DNA of 64,000 nt, taken from contig NZ_PXXO01000009.1 of NCBI RefSeq assembly GCF_003011885.1, forward strand, positions 42,164 through 106,163, read 5' to 3'. A program made the translations under genes and the position numbers. The stretch is from Cyanobium usitatum str. Tous (GTDB lineage Bacteria > Cyanobacteriota > Cyanobacteriia > PCC-6307 > Cyanobiaceae). How positions within the stretch are numbered: the stretch's first letter is position 1; every line of letters begins with the position of its first letter. Shown piece after piece: positions 49,335-58,881 of the stretch. Under the pieces are notes generated by a model that was given only the letters and a program-made list of their open reading frames with translations, had not been told where the DNA came from and did no database searches.

Positions 49335-49982
49335 ATGGGCGAGCTGGCCGTAAGGGAGCTGCCGCTATTTCCCTTGCCCGACGTGGTGCTTTTCCCCCAG
49401 GAAGTTCTGCCACTTCATATTTTTGAGCCTCGTTACCGGATGCTGCTGCGCACCGTGATGGCCGGAGACCAGCGCTTCGGAGTTGTGCGTTGGGACCCCC
49501 AAAACCAGACCATGGCCGATGTGGGCTGCTGTGCCGAGATCCTGCACTGCCAGACCCAGGACGACGACCACAGCAACATTGTGACCATGGGGCAACAGCG
49601 TTTTCGCGTACTCGACATCGTGCGTGAGGCGCCCTTTCGGGTGGGAATGGTGAGCTGGATTGAGGATGAACCCGAGACGAGCCATGCGGAGCTGGCTGCG
49701 TTAGCGGGCGATGTCGGCCAGGCCCTGCGGGATGTGGTGGAACTCACCGGCAAGCTGATTGGCAAACCGGCCAGCCTGCCCAACGACCTGCCCGACCTGC
49801 CCCGGGAGCTGTCGTTCTGGATCGGAGCCCACCTAGGCGGCCCCGTGGCCGACCACCAGCAGGCCCTGCTGGAGATCACTGACACCAGCGAGCGCCTGCG
49901 CCAGGAATACGAACTGCTGGACCAGACCAGGAGGCAGTTGGCGGCACGCACCGTGCTCAAAGACACCTTCCAGCCCCAATAA
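49335..49982 (+). CDS. Lon N-terminal (substrate-binding) domain protein
   Basis: The 215-residue protein is a stand-alone LON substrate-binding domain: LPLFPLPDVVLFPQEVLPLHIFEPRYR at residues ~8-34 and WIEDEP later. It has no ATPase or protease part. Such proteins are common in cyanobacteria; an adaptor or sensor role is possible but unproven. It lies 31 bases past the rpsJ terminator and just before the methyltransferase gene. Confidence 0.88.
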   Translation: MGELAVRELPLFPLPDVVLFPQEVLPLHIFEPRYRMLLRTVMAGDQRFGVVRWDPQNQTMADVGCCAEILHCQTQDDDHSNIVTMGQQRFRVLDIVREAPFRVGMVSWIEDEPETSHAELAALAGDVGQALRDVVELTGKLIGKPASLPNDLPDLPRELSFWIGAHLGGPVADHQQALLEITDTSERLRQEYELLDQTRRQLAARTVLKDTFQPQ

Positions 49983-49990
49983 CTCCTGCC

Positions 49991-50974
49991 ATGACCGTCC
50001 TGAGCTGGCCCCTGGCCGCCTCCATCGGGGCAGGAGCCCTTGGCTGCCTTGCCGTCGCCCTATCAGCGCGCCTCTGGTTGAAACGCCGGCGGCGTTATGA
50101 ATCATCTGCAAGCGTGGCAGACGCCTACGACCGCTGGACCAATGACCAGCTGCTGGAGCGGCTCTGGGGGGACCATATCCACCTGGGCTTCTACCGCCAA
50201 AGTGGTAGCGGCAGGTCGCACCACCAGGATTTCCGAGTTGCCAAAGAAACCTTCGTCCATGAACTGGCGCGCTGGAGCGGCCTCGACCAACTGCCCCGCG
50301 GCTCCACCGTGCTGGATGTGGGCTGCGGCATTGGCGGCAGCGCCCGCATCCTGGCGAGGGACTATGGACTGAACGTCCTGGGTATCAGCATCAGCCCGGC
50401 CCAGATCGCCCGGGCCACAGCCCTAACTCCAGCCGGCCTCAGCTGCCGCTTTGCGGTGATGGATGCCCTGGCCCTGGAAATTGCCGACGCCAGCGTTGAT
50501 GCCGTCTGGAGTGTGGAGGCCTGTCCCCATATGCCCGACAAGCAGCGCTACGCCGATGAGTTGTTGCGAGTGCTCAAACCTGGCGGCCTGCTGGCTGTAG
50601 CTGACTGGAACCGGCGCGATCCGGCCGATGGCGCCATGGATCGGCGAGAGCGCTGGGTGATGCGTCAGTTGCTTGAACAGTGGGCCCACCCTGAATTCGC
50701 CAGTATCCGCGGACTGCAAAAGCACCTCGAGCAAAGTCAGCAGGCTGGTGGCATGACAATCGAAACCGGCGACTGGACCAGCGCCACCCTGCCCTCCTGG
50801 ATCGAATCGATCTTTGAGGGCGTACGCCGGCCAGGCGCCATCCTGGGCCTGGGTCCCGCCGCAGTTTTGCAAGGCCTGCGCGAAACCCCCACGATCCTGC
50901 TGATGCGTTGGGCCTTCGCCACCGGACTGATGCAATTTGGCGTCTTTCGCGGTCGCAAGCCCAGCCAGGCCTAA
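49991..50974 (+). CDS. 2-methyl-6-phytyl-benzoquinone (MPBQ/MSBQ) methyltransferase
   Basis: The 327-residue protein matches the Synechocystis sll0418 type, which methylates intermediates of tocopherol and plastoquinone synthesis. An N-terminal hydrophobic segment (residues 4-30) suggests membrane attachment. SAM motif I is VLDVGCGIGG at 107-116, then GISISPAQIARAT, WSVEACPHMPDK and the C-terminal PTILLMRWAF. The gene overlaps the converging pheA at the stop codons. Confidence 0.88.
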   Translation: MTVLSWPLAASIGAGALGCLAVALSARLWLKRRRRYESSASVADAYDRWTNDQLLERLWGDHIHLGFYRQSGSGRSHHQDFRVAKETFVHELARWSGLDQLPRGSTVLDVGCGIGGSARILARDYGLNVLGISISPAQIARATALTPAGLSCRFAVMDALALEIADASVDAVWSVEACPHMPDKQRYADELLRVLKPGGLLAVADWNRRDPADGAMDRRERWVMRQLLEQWAHPEFASIRGLQKHLEQSQQAGGMTIETGDWTSATLPSWIESIFEGVRRPGAILGLGPAAVLQGLRETPTILLMRWAFATGLMQFGVFRGRKPSQA

Positions 50975-51798
50975 GCGAGGTTGGTGACTGGGTAGGCCCC
51001 AAATAGGGCTAGGTGCTCGCAAAGGGGCGCTAGCTCAGCAAGGGCTGCCTCCAGAGGGGTCGATCCATTGGGAAGCTCCAGATCAACGAAAAATATGTAC
51101 TCACCCATCTCCCGCTTTGATGGGCGCGACTCGATCCGGCCCATGTTGAGCCCGCGCTGGGCAAAGCAGCCCAGGGCTTCGAGCAGGGCCCCTGGCTGGT
51201 TGGAGTGCAGGGAGAAGGCGAGGCTTGCCATCGGGCCCTGCGAGGAGCGGGGTCCCCGCCGCAGCAACAGGAAGCGGGTGCAGTTGCCCGCCACATCATT
51301 GATCGGGTAGGCCAGCTCCAGCAGGCCATGCTCCGTGCCGGCCTGCTGGGAGGCGATCGCCGCACGGAAGCGACTGCCCGCCACCATGCGGGCCGCCTCC
51401 GCCGTGGAGCTGGTGGGCAACTGCAGGGCCTGGGGTAGGTGTTCCGACAGCCACTGGCTGCACTGGGCCAGGGCCTGGGGATGGGACAACACCTCACTCA
51501 CGCCCGTAATCGGGCCGCTGCCAAGCAGGGCATGGCGGATCGGCAGCACCAGGGCCCGCGCGACGCTGAGATCCGGATGCTCCCAGAGCGCGTCCAGGCA
51601 GGCCGTCACCCCCCCCTCCACTGAATTCTCGACAGGCACGACTGCCGCATCACAGGTGCCCTGGGCTAGGGCCTGAACAACGGCCCGGATACCTAGCTGA
51701 GGCACCAATTCAGGGTTGGCGACGCCTTCCAACTCGGCCAGTTGCCGGGTTGCCTGCTCGCCGTAGGTGCCGGCCGGCCCGAGGAAGGCAAAACGCAT
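50971..51798 (-). CDS. pheA: Prephenate dehydratase
   Basis: The 275-residue enzyme makes phenylpyruvate for phenylalanine. The catalytic Thr-Arg-Phe is at residues 174-176 (GNCTRFLLL), and a regulatory ACT domain with ESRPSK at 223-228 binds phenylalanine for feedback control. It is the monofunctional form without chorismate mutase. Confidence 0.94.
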   Translation of the reverse strand: MRFAFLGPAGTYGEQATRQLAELEGVANPELVPQLGIRAVVQALAQGTCDAAVVPVENSVEGGVTACLDALWEHPDLSVARALVLPIRHALLGSGPITGVSEVLSHPQALAQCSQWLSEHLPQALQLPTSSTAEAARMVAGSRFRAAIASQQAGTEHGLLELAYPINDVAGNCTRFLLLRRGPRSSQGPMASLAFSLHSNQPGALLEALGCFAQRGLNMGRIESRPSKREMGEYIFFVDLELPNGSTPLEAALAELAPLCEHLALFGAYPVTNLA

Positions 51799-51867
51799 CG
51801 TTTCCGAAACCGAGGAGAGGCCATCGTGTGGTGACCGATAGGATCATGCCGCGCCGGCCCGCAGGCC

Positions 51868-52380
51868 ATGCCCCTGGCCTTCAGCGCCAGTCAGCAACTG
51901 CAACTTGACGTGAGCCACCAGCCCGAAAGGCTGGCCGCCTACTTGAGCGATCAGGATCGGGTGGTCAAAGCCCTGCTGGATCCCAACCAGCTCGAGCCCC
52001 TCGGCCCAGGTCGCTATCGCTACGCGGTGACCCATCTGCAGGTATTTCAACTGCAGATTCAGCCAGTGGTGGATCTGCGCATCCATCTGGCCCAAGACCG
52101 ACTGGTGCTGGAAGCCACCGAGTGTGAACTGGAGGGTTTGGGGCTAGTGGATGATTTCCAGCTCACCCTGGGATCCTGGTTGGCAGCGGGTGCCAACGGG
52201 CTGGAAGGGGAAGCCAGCTTGGCCGTGACGGTGAGCCAGCCCTCGCTGCTCAAACTGATTCCCGCCAAGGTGCTGGAAGCCACCGGCCGCTCTCTGCTGG
52301 CAGGCATCCTGCTGGGCATCAAGGGCCGGGTGGGGCAGCAGCTACTCAGCGACTATCGCCTCTGGTGCCAGGAGCACTGA
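51868..52380 (+). CDS. DUF1997 family protein
   Basis: The 170-residue protein resembles the DUF1997 family of cyanobacteria and plants: [42 protein letters not shown] and [21 protein letters not shown]. Function is unknown; the fold looks like a lipid-binding or START-like sheet by pattern only. Its last 35 bases overlap the converging rnhB. Confidence 0.82.
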   Translation: MPLAFSASQQLQLDVSHQPERLAAYLSDQDRVVKALLDPNQLEPLGPGRYRYAVTHLQVFQLQIQPVVDLRIHLAQDRLVLEATECELEGLGLVDDFQLTLGSWLAAGANGLEGEASLAVTVSQPSLLKLIPAKVLEATGRSLLAGILLGIKGRVGQQLLSDYRLWCQEH

Positions 52381-52987
52381 GCTCCAGCCGCCCCAAAAAA
52401 CTATGACGATGCAGCGGCGTTGTGCCGAGGTTTTGGAGGGCGGCGCGATGCAAGGCCGTGCCATACCCGGCATGACGCTCCAGCCCATAGCCTGGATAGC
52501 GCTCCGCCAGGGCGGTGATCAAGGCGTCCCGGGCCTCCTTGGCCAGCACGCTGGCGGCCGCAATCGCCAGGCAGTGGCTATCGCCTCGCACCATGGTGCG
52601 CTGGTCGCCGTGCCAGCCCCGCAGGGGCAGCACCCCATCCACCAGCAGCAGCTCAAACGGACACGACAGTTTTTGCAGGGCGCGGGCCATGGCCAGCTCT
52701 GTTGCTAGCCGGATGCCCCCGCGATCGATTTCTGCCGCCGAGGCCTGGCCGAGGGCCCAGGAAGCCGCCAGGCGCTGGATAACGGGCACCAGGGCAGCTC
52801 GCCGCCGGGCGGTGAGCTTTTTGCTGTCGGTGAGCCCCAGACCAGCCAAGGGCTTTAGCGCTGCGGCCGGCAGCACTACCGCAGCAGCAAAAACAGGGCC
52901 GAACAGACAACCGCGACCGACCTCATCAACGCCGGCGCAGTCGCCCGGATCCCGGCCCTGCCAGGGATCCGACTCCGGCGGGCCCAC
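52346..52987 (-). CDS. rnhB: Ribonuclease HII
   Basis: The 213-residue enzyme removes ribonucleotides from RNA-DNA hybrids. Asp21-Glu22 ([13 protein letters not shown]) and DSKKL at 54-58 are present. It starts on the base after the rne stop, forming the known cyanobacterial rne-rnhB operon. Confidence 0.95.
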   Translation of the reverse strand: MGPPESDPWQGRDPGDCAGVDEVGRGCLFGPVFAAAVVLPAAALKPLAGLGLTDSKKLTARRRAALVPVIQRLAASWALGQASAAEIDRGGIRLATELAMARALQKLSCPFELLLVDGVLPLRGWHGDQRTMVRGDSHCLAIAAASVLAKEARDALITALAERYPGYGLERHAGYGTALHRAALQNLGTTPLHRHSFLGRLELSAPGTRGDSR

Positions 52988-55039
52988 TCAGCTAGAGGCA
53001 GAGGAGCGCCGGCGGCGGCGACGTGGTTCGCCTGACTCATCAAGCTCCGGCTCAGCGACTGCCAACGCGGTGTCTACTTGGGCGGTGCCGGCTTGGGAGG
53101 TTTGGGTTTTCGCTGCAGGGGTTTTGGCCGCAGAACTGCGGGTGCGACCGCGGCGAGCTGGAATCTCGACTTCAGGAGGGGCGATGCTGGCAGTGGTCGG
53201 CACCGACACCGTGACCACGGTCTCGGGCTCGCTGAGCTCTGGCAGGGGCGTGATTTCCACCGGGGCCGGCATAACCAGAGTCACTACGCCTGAGGCCGGC
53301 ATGTCTGCAGCGCCGTACTGGCCATCAGCGGCGGCCGCAGTACCGCCGCGACCACCTCGTCCGCGGCGACGACGGGAACCAGCAGCTGCCAGCTGCTGCC
53401 TGGCTTGCTCCAGCACTTCTTCCGCCTCCATGCCGGGGCGAACCACCCTGACCACGACGTTGTCGTTGCTGGGGGGCTGCTCGAGCAGCAGGGCGGGATT
53501 GAGGCCCATCCAACCAAACACCAATTCCTGGTCCGCATCCATCGGCACGGCCACCAGCTCCTGATCAAAGCGGCGGGGGGCCGGCTCCATGCTGGCGCCG
53601 CTGCCTGAGACAGGTGCCTCGATCGGAACGATCTCGACCCCATCAGCGGCCTGCGTGCCAGGCGCATCGAGGAACTCACTGCCATTACGCCCGCCTCGCC
53701 CGCCTCGGCGGCGGCGACCGGTAGCGGCCTCGGGGATAGCGGGGCTGAGCACCTCAGCGCGAGCCGATGCGGCGGAGCGCACCAAGCCGGTGAGGGTTGC
53801 CAGGGGCTGAAGCGTGTCTTTGCCTGGCAGCACGGCCACATGACCCAAGCCCCCACAGCTGGGACAAGCTCGTCCAAACAGTTCGTAGATGTTCTGGCCC
53901 TGGCGCTTGCGGGTGAGCTCCACTAGGCCGAGCTCGGTGAGCTGGGCTATCTGGGGACGGGCGGCATCGTCGCGAACCGCCTGGGTGAAATGTTCGAGCA
54001 GCTGCAGCTGATCACGACGGGACTCCATATCAATGAAGTCAATGATCACCACGCCACCGATGTTGCGCAGCTTCAGCTGGCGGCCGATCTCCACAGCCGC
54101 TTCGCAGTTGGTCCAGAGCACCGTCTCGCGAGAGTTGGCCGAGCGGGTGAAGGAGCCGGAGTTGACATCAATGACAGTGAGAGCCTCGGTGGGCTCGATA
54201 ATCACGTAGCCGCCGGAAGGCAGATCAACTCGCGGCTTCAAGGCATCGCGAATGGCGGCATTAACCTTGAAGTGCTCAAGAATCTCCGCCGATTCGGTGT
54301 GGGCTTCCACCAGCACCGTGGTGTGATCAGAGCCCAGAAAGGCATTGGCCCGGGCAACCGCTTCGGGCGTATCAACCACCACCCGCACTAGCTCTGGGCT
54401 GTAGAGATCGCGCAACACGCGATGCACAAAGTCTTCGTCGCGGTTGAGCAGCACCGGTGGGCTGGCGGTTTCGGCGGCGGTTTGGATGCCCTCCCACTGG
54501 CGCAGCAGGGCCTCAAGGTCGTCGATTAGCAGCTCTTCGCTAACAGCTTCTGCCTCGGTGCGGATCAACAGGCCTGCGCCTGGTGGCTTGATGAGCACAC
54601 CGAGGGCCCGCAACCGGTTGCGCTCGTTCTCACCGTTGATGCGGCGGGAGATGTTCACTCCCTGGCCGTGGGGCTGCAGCACCAAAAACCGCCCTGGCAA
54701 GGCGAGGTTGCCGGTGAGGCGGGGGCCCTTGGTACCGGTGGGCTCCTTCATCACCTGCACCAACACCTTCTGGCGCGGCTCCAGTAGCTCGGTAATGCCG
54801 GCAGCTCCCTTGCGCAGCCGCAAGGGGCCCAGATCAGTGACGTGAATAAAGCCGTTCTTTTCGCTTTCGCCGATATTTACAAAAGCGGCGTCGATGCCAG
54901 GCAACACATTTTCAACGGTGCCTAGATAGACGTCTCCGATCTGATAGCGGCCTTGAGCCACAACCAATTCATCAACACGTTCGTCGTTGAGAACTGCGGC
55001 GATTCGCAGTTGCTCGGCTATGACGATCTGCTGGGGCAT
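52988..55039 (-). CDS. rne: Ribonuclease E/G
   Basis: The 683-residue endoribonuclease drives mRNA decay and RNA maturation. An S1 domain occupies about residues 36-120 (QIGDVYLGTVENVLPGID). The catalytic DNase I-like part follows (VIDVNSGSFT), and the Zn-link CPSC is Cys392-Cys395. The C-terminal part is low-complexity and ends in RRRRRRSSA (residues 673-681), the short motif shown in cyanobacteria to recruit polynucleotide phosphorylase. It is preceded by a 391-base leader with repeated U-tracts. Confidence 0.96.
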   Translation of the reverse strand: MPQQIVIAEQLRIAAVLNDERVDELVVAQGRYQIGDVYLGTVENVLPGIDAAFVNIGESEKNGFIHVTDLGPLRLRKGAAGITELLEPRQKVLVQVMKEPTGTKGPRLTGNLALPGRFLVLQPHGQGVNISRRINGENERNRLRALGVLIKPPGAGLLIRTEAEAVSEELLIDDLEALLRQWEGIQTAAETASPPVLLNRDEDFVHRVLRDLYSPELVRVVVDTPEAVARANAFLGSDHTTVLVEAHTESAEILEHFKVNAAIRDALKPRVDLPSGGYVIIEPTEALTVIDVNSGSFTRSANSRETVLWTNCEAAVEIGRQLKLRNIGGVVIIDFIDMESRRDQLQLLEHFTQAVRDDAARPQIAQLTELGLVELTRKRQGQNIYELFGRACPSCGGLGHVAVLPGKDTLQPLATLTGLVRSAASARAEVLSPAIPEAATGRRRRGGRGGRNGSEFLDAPGTQAADGVEIVPIEAPVSGSGASMEPAPRRFDQELVAVPMDADQELVFGWMGLNPALLLEQPPSNDNVVVRVVRPGMEAEEVLEQARQQLAAAGSRRRRGRGGRGGTAAAADGQYGAADMPASGVVTLVMPAPVEITPLPELSEPETVVTVSVPTTASIAPPEVEIPARRGRTRSSAAKTPAAKTQTSQAGTAQVDTALAVAEPELDESGEPRRRRRRSSASS

Positions 55040-55430
55040 GGGGAATGAGATGGGCCCGACGGGCCCGGCCAGGGATAAAACGATGGATATGGGCGGACTT
55101 GAAGGCTGAAACCTGGTTCAAGCCCTACGGGGCCAGGCCAAAAAACATCAACAAGCCAAAAAAGTTGGACTATCGGAAGCCCAAAAAACGTTCGGAGCGC
55201 CGGTAAATCCGGATCGCTCTAGCGGCAATACTGCAAAAAATGCTGTTCTGAATCTTTCGCGCATCGAGTGCCGCGAAACAGCCTTCAAGAATCGAGCTTC
55301 CTGAAAGCGGTGGGGCGAAGACTGGGACAGAGGTGTCCTGGGGCGGTTAGACCAGCGAATCTGGCTACCGGCAACCGCTGGAACTCGATCAATAAACCGA
55401 GTCCAATCGGCTATTCGCCTTCGTGGAAAA
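55040..55430 (-). promoter_or_regulatory. rne 5' leader with four U6 tracts
   Basis: The gap before rne is long for this compact genome. On the rne strand it contains four runs of six U, each followed by G (complements of A-runs at 55140-55145, 55158-55163, 55183-55188 and 55235-55240); three read UUUUUUGG(C/G)C. U-rich single-stranded sites are favoured by RNase E, so this leader may let the enzyme limit its own mRNA. I saw no convincing promoter boxes and no gene. Confidence 0.6.
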
Positions 55431-58088
55431 TTAGCACGGCTTGAGCACCAAATCCTTCCGCCGCAAGTCACTCAGGGCAAGGGATTGACCGAGCCGTTCA
55501 GCGAGCCAGTGCTGCACCTGCTCAGGGCGGAGACTGCGGCCAGCAGCATCGATCGCAGCCCAAAGGGTGCACAGCAAGGAACCATCCGACTGCGGCTCCG
55601 CCCATTGCAAATCGAGCAGAAACGGCCGGCAATCCCGGCTGCGGGGGCGACCCTTTTTATCTGTGTCGTTCCACATCAGCGTCTCGGCGGCGAGCAGGCT
55701 GGCGCGGGCCTGCTGCCATTGCTCCGAGGTAGGCGGTGCCCCGGCTTGGGGCTGCAAAACAAACTGCCAATGGGCTGAGGCCAGCTCTTGGGAAAGGCTG
55801 ACGCCAAACACCTCAACCCGAATAGCCGAGAGCAGCTGGAAGCCAGGTGGAAGCTCACGCTGCAATCGAGAGCGCACCAGGCCTGGATCCACCTGTTCGG
55901 TGAACTCCAAATCCAGCCACTCGCCGCTGCCCTCTACCCCTAATGGCAGCGGCAGGGCTAGCTGCAGGCGAGGCAGAGGATGGAAGCCACCGGTGAAACT
56001 CACCGGCAAGCCGGAGCGGCGCAGGGCCCGCTCCAGCATCCGCAAGGTGTCTAGATGGCTAATCAAAGCCAGGGAGCCAGTTTTGGCAAAGCCAATGCGG
56101 AGCCGGTCGACCCGGTCGCTGGCAGGGGCCCGCTGGGGAAGAGCCGCCGGAATGGCAGGCGGCGGAATCACCACGTTGTGGCCAAGCTCCGGGCCGCACA
56201 CGCCACAGCTACTGCAACCTTCAAAGGAGCAATCGGGCACCACAGTGGCGGCCAAGGCGCGCTGCAGGTCCTCGGCCAGCCAGCGCTTATCTAGGCCAGA
56301 ATCGATATGGTCCCAAGGCAGGCTCTGGCGGCAGAAGGCCTCCAAATCCGCAGTCTCCATAGCCTCAGCCGCACTCCAGGCGCCTAGCTCCAGCTGGCGG
56401 TAGCGGCCACCCAGTCCCGCCGCCTCGATCGCGCCGGTCCAGGCGGCGTAGCTGCGCTCGGCCGACTCAAACCAGGCATCCAATCCCGCCCCGGCACGCC
56501 AGGCCGCCTCAATCACCGCTGAGAGGCGACGGTCGCCGCGGCCGACAAAGTCCTCCACCGCGGAAAGGCGCACATCACTGAAATTAGTTTTGAGGCCCCG
56601 CAACTGGCGCAGGGCTCGGCGCAACAGCTCCTGACGCCGCCGAAATTCATCGGTGCTGACGCTGTGCCACTGGAATGGCGTGTGGGGCTTGGGCGTGAAA
56701 TTACTGATCGTGAGGTTGAGCTCCAGCCGGCCGAGATCGGAGCACTGCCCTTGCAGGGCCTGGCAGGTATCGGCGATGCCGAGCACGTCGGCGTCAGTTT
56801 CACCCGGCAGACCGATCATGAAATAGAGCTTCAACTTGCGATAGCCGTTCTCCATCGCCGTACGCACGCCGGCCAGCAGCTCTGCGTCGGTGAGCCCCTT
56901 ATTGACGATGTCGCGCAGACGCTGGCTGCCAGCCTCCGGCGCAAAGGTGAGGCCCGCCTTGCGGGTACCGCCCAGGATGTGGGCGATGTTTTGATCAAAA
57001 CGATCCACTCGCTGGCTAGGCAGGGTGAGGCTGACGTTTTTGTCAGCCAGGCGATTGCGCAGCTCCACCCCCACCGCAGGCAGAGCCAGATAATCCGAGC
57101 AGCTCAGCGAAAGCAGCGAGAAATCGCTGTAGCCGGTGCGGCCCATGCCCTCCTCAACGGCTTCAATGACCGCTTCTGGCTCCACATCGCGGGCAGGCCG
57201 AGTCAGCATCCCCGGCTGACAGAAACGGCAACCGCGGGTGCAGCCGCGGCGAATTTCCACCGTGAGCCTGTCGTGCACGGTTTCGATATGGGGCACCAAC
57301 CCCATGGCGTAGTGGGGCATCGGCGTGGCCGTTCGCCGCTGAACCCGAGCAGGAACGCCTGGTTCGAGCGGCTCGATGCACACCCCATCGACGCCGGGGC
57401 CATATAACGAGGGTACGTACACGCCAGGCACCTGAGCCAGATCGCGCAGCAGCTGCCGGCGCGTATGGCCGGCTGCGCGAGCCTCAGCGACCACCAGGCC
57501 GATCTCAGGCAGCAGCTCCTCGCCATCGCCGAGGGCCACGAAGTCGAAGAAGGCAGCAAAGGGCTCCGGGTTGCTGGTGGCGGTGGGGCCGCCGGCAAAG
57601 ATCAGCGGTGGCGCATCCGGGTGAGCCAGGGGTAGGTCGCCCCGCTCAGCAGCCCGAATCGGAATGCCGGCCAGCTCCAGCATCTCAAGGATGTTGGTGC
57701 CACCCAGTTCGTAGCTGAGCGAGAAGCCCAGGATGTCGAAGGCGGCCAGGGGCCGCCGGCTCTCGACCGCAAAAAGGGGCGCGCCGCGCTCGCGCAGGCG
57801 TGCCGCCAGATCAGGAGCAGGCAGGTAGCTGCGATCGCACAGCTGGCCGGGAACGGCGTTGAGGATTGAATAGAGAATGATGTGGCCGCTGTTGCTTGCC
57901 CCCACCTCGTAGACCTCGGGGTAGGTGAGCGCCCAACGCACCCCTACCGCCTGCCAATCGGCCTCCCAGTCGCGCGGCTTCACCCCCAGCTCATTGCCCA
58001 GGTAGCGGGCGGGCTTGCTGATGCCCAGATCAACCAGGGCGTCAAAGTCGACCGGCGCATCAGCCGAGGTGGCAACGGTCACGGGCAC
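55431..58088 (-). CDS. B12-binding-type radical SAM protein with DUF2344 (TIGR03960-like)
   Basis: The 885-residue protein has a degenerate B12-binding region (residues ~50-230), a radical SAM core with Cys283/287/290 (CTRGCRFC), an Fe-S-rich segment CSFEGCSSCGVCG near residue 630, and a C-terminal DUF2344 domain from ~660 (GFAKTGSLALISHLDTLRMLERALRR). This two-part fusion is widespread in cyanobacteria, and its substrate is not established. It ends at the start of the rne leader. Confidence 0.88.
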   Translation of the reverse strand: MPVTVATSADAPVDFDALVDLGISKPARYLGNELGVKPRDWEADWQAVGVRWALTYPEVYEVGASNSGHIILYSILNAVPGQLCDRSYLPAPDLAARLRERGAPLFAVESRRPLAAFDILGFSLSYELGGTNILEMLELAGIPIRAAERGDLPLAHPDAPPLIFAGGPTATSNPEPFAAFFDFVALGDGEELLPEIGLVVAEARAAGHTRRQLLRDLAQVPGVYVPSLYGPGVDGVCIEPLEPGVPARVQRRTATPMPHYAMGLVPHIETVHDRLTVEIRRGCTRGCRFCQPGMLTRPARDVEPEAVIEAVEEGMGRTGYSDFSLLSLSCSDYLALPAVGVELRNRLADKNVSLTLPSQRVDRFDQNIAHILGGTRKAGLTFAPEAGSQRLRDIVNKGLTDAELLAGVRTAMENGYRKLKLYFMIGLPGETDADVLGIADTCQALQGQCSDLGRLELNLTISNFTPKPHTPFQWHSVSTDEFRRRQELLRRALRQLRGLKTNFSDVRLSAVEDFVGRGDRRLSAVIEAAWRAGAGLDAWFESAERSYAAWTGAIEAAGLGGRYRQLELGAWSAAEAMETADLEAFCRQSLPWDHIDSGLDKRWLAEDLQRALAATVVPDCSFEGCSSCGVCGPELGHNVVIPPPAIPAALPQRAPASDRVDRLRIGFAKTGSLALISHLDTLRMLERALRRSGLPVSFTGGFHPLPRLQLALPLPLGVEGSGEWLDLEFTEQVDPGLVRSRLQRELPPGFQLLSAIRVEVFGVSLSQELASAHWQFVLQPQAGAPPTSEQWQQARASLLAAETLMWNDTDKKGRPRSRDCRPFLLDLQWAEPQSDGSLLCTLWAAIDAAGRSLRPEQVQHWLAERLGQSLALSDLRRKDLVLKPC

Positions 58089-58127
58089 GGCGGCTGGAAG
58101 CTGAGTTGATCGTATGCAGCACCGGGC

Positions 58128-58532
58128 TCAGAGCTGCTGCACCGCCGGCGTGAGCGCCAGCTCGCCAGCCTTGCGCACGAAAGCTCTATCGAAGCTGACC
58201 AGAGCCGCGCAGCCCTCACTGCGCAGCAGATGCAGGGCATCGGCGAAATCCAGGCCCTTGGCATAGGCCTCGAGGGCCTGCAACACCTGCTCCTCCTGCT
58301 CCAGATGCAGTTGGCGGATCGCGTTCAAGCCACGGAAGGCCCGAATGATCGCCTCCCGGGGCAATTGATAAGCGCCGCGCAGGACCCATTCCAGCTCCAG
58401 CACCACGGTGATCGGCACGAAACAGGCTGAGCTGTCGTCGATCAGATCGGCCACGCGGCGGGCCTGCTCCGGGTCGTCATTGGTGAGTAAGCGCACCAGC
58501 AGGTTGGTGTCAAGAGCCACCGGCAAGGTCAT
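58128..58532 (-). CDS. vapC: VapC-family PIN-domain toxin
   Basis: The 134-residue PIN protein has Asp8, Glu46, Asp95/98 and Asp115 in positions fitting the acidic Mg site (ALDTNLLVRLL, LELEWVL, DFADAL, SFDRAF). VapC toxins cut RNA, often initiator tRNA. Its ATG overlaps the antitoxin stop (ATGA), the standard coupled toxin-antitoxin layout. Confidence 0.9.
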   Translation of the reverse strand: MTLPVALDTNLLVRLLTNDDPEQARRVADLIDDSSACFVPITVVLELEWVLRGAYQLPREAIIRAFRGLNAIRQLHLEQEEQVLQALEAYAKGLDFADALHLLRSEGCAALVSFDRAFVRKAGELALTPAVQQL

Positions 58533-58780
58533 GGCGTTCCCTTGGAGACATAGAGCGCCGGGTCCATACGCTCAAGCGGCACAGGCTCACCCTCATAGTG
58601 AGCTGCACCAATCAATGCATGAGCACTGGCGGCATTGGCCGCCCCCTGGGGGGCCAGATGCAGGCCATCGGGCTCAAGGTTCAGGGCCAGGCGATCGCCG
58701 GCGCGTAGCCCGAGCAACTGGCGCAGCCGGGCTGGAATCACCAGCTGGCCCTTGGAGGAGAGGGTGAGCAGAGCATCCAT
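58529..58780 (-). CDS. vapB: AbrB/MazE-type antitoxin (VapB)
   Basis: The 83-residue protein has an N-terminal swapped-hairpin AbrB domain (LTLSSKGQLVIPARLRQLLG at residues 5-24) for DNA binding and dimerisation. The C-terminal half (EGEPVPLERMDPALYV) would wrap the toxin. I chose ATG 58780; the open frame to 58828 adds unlikely residues. It is expected to repress its own promoter. Confidence 0.88.
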   Translation of the reverse strand: MDALLTLSSKGQLVIPARLRQLLGLRAGDRLALNLEPDGLHLAPQGAANAASAHALIGAAHYEGEPVPLERMDPALYVSKGTP

Positions 58781-58881
58781 CCGAGCATCCACAGGCCTGC
58801 TTACCAGCGTAAGCCAAATCTGCCGCATAGGACAATCGCCCCATCACTCACCGGGCCCGGCGGCGGCCCACCCCGCGCACC

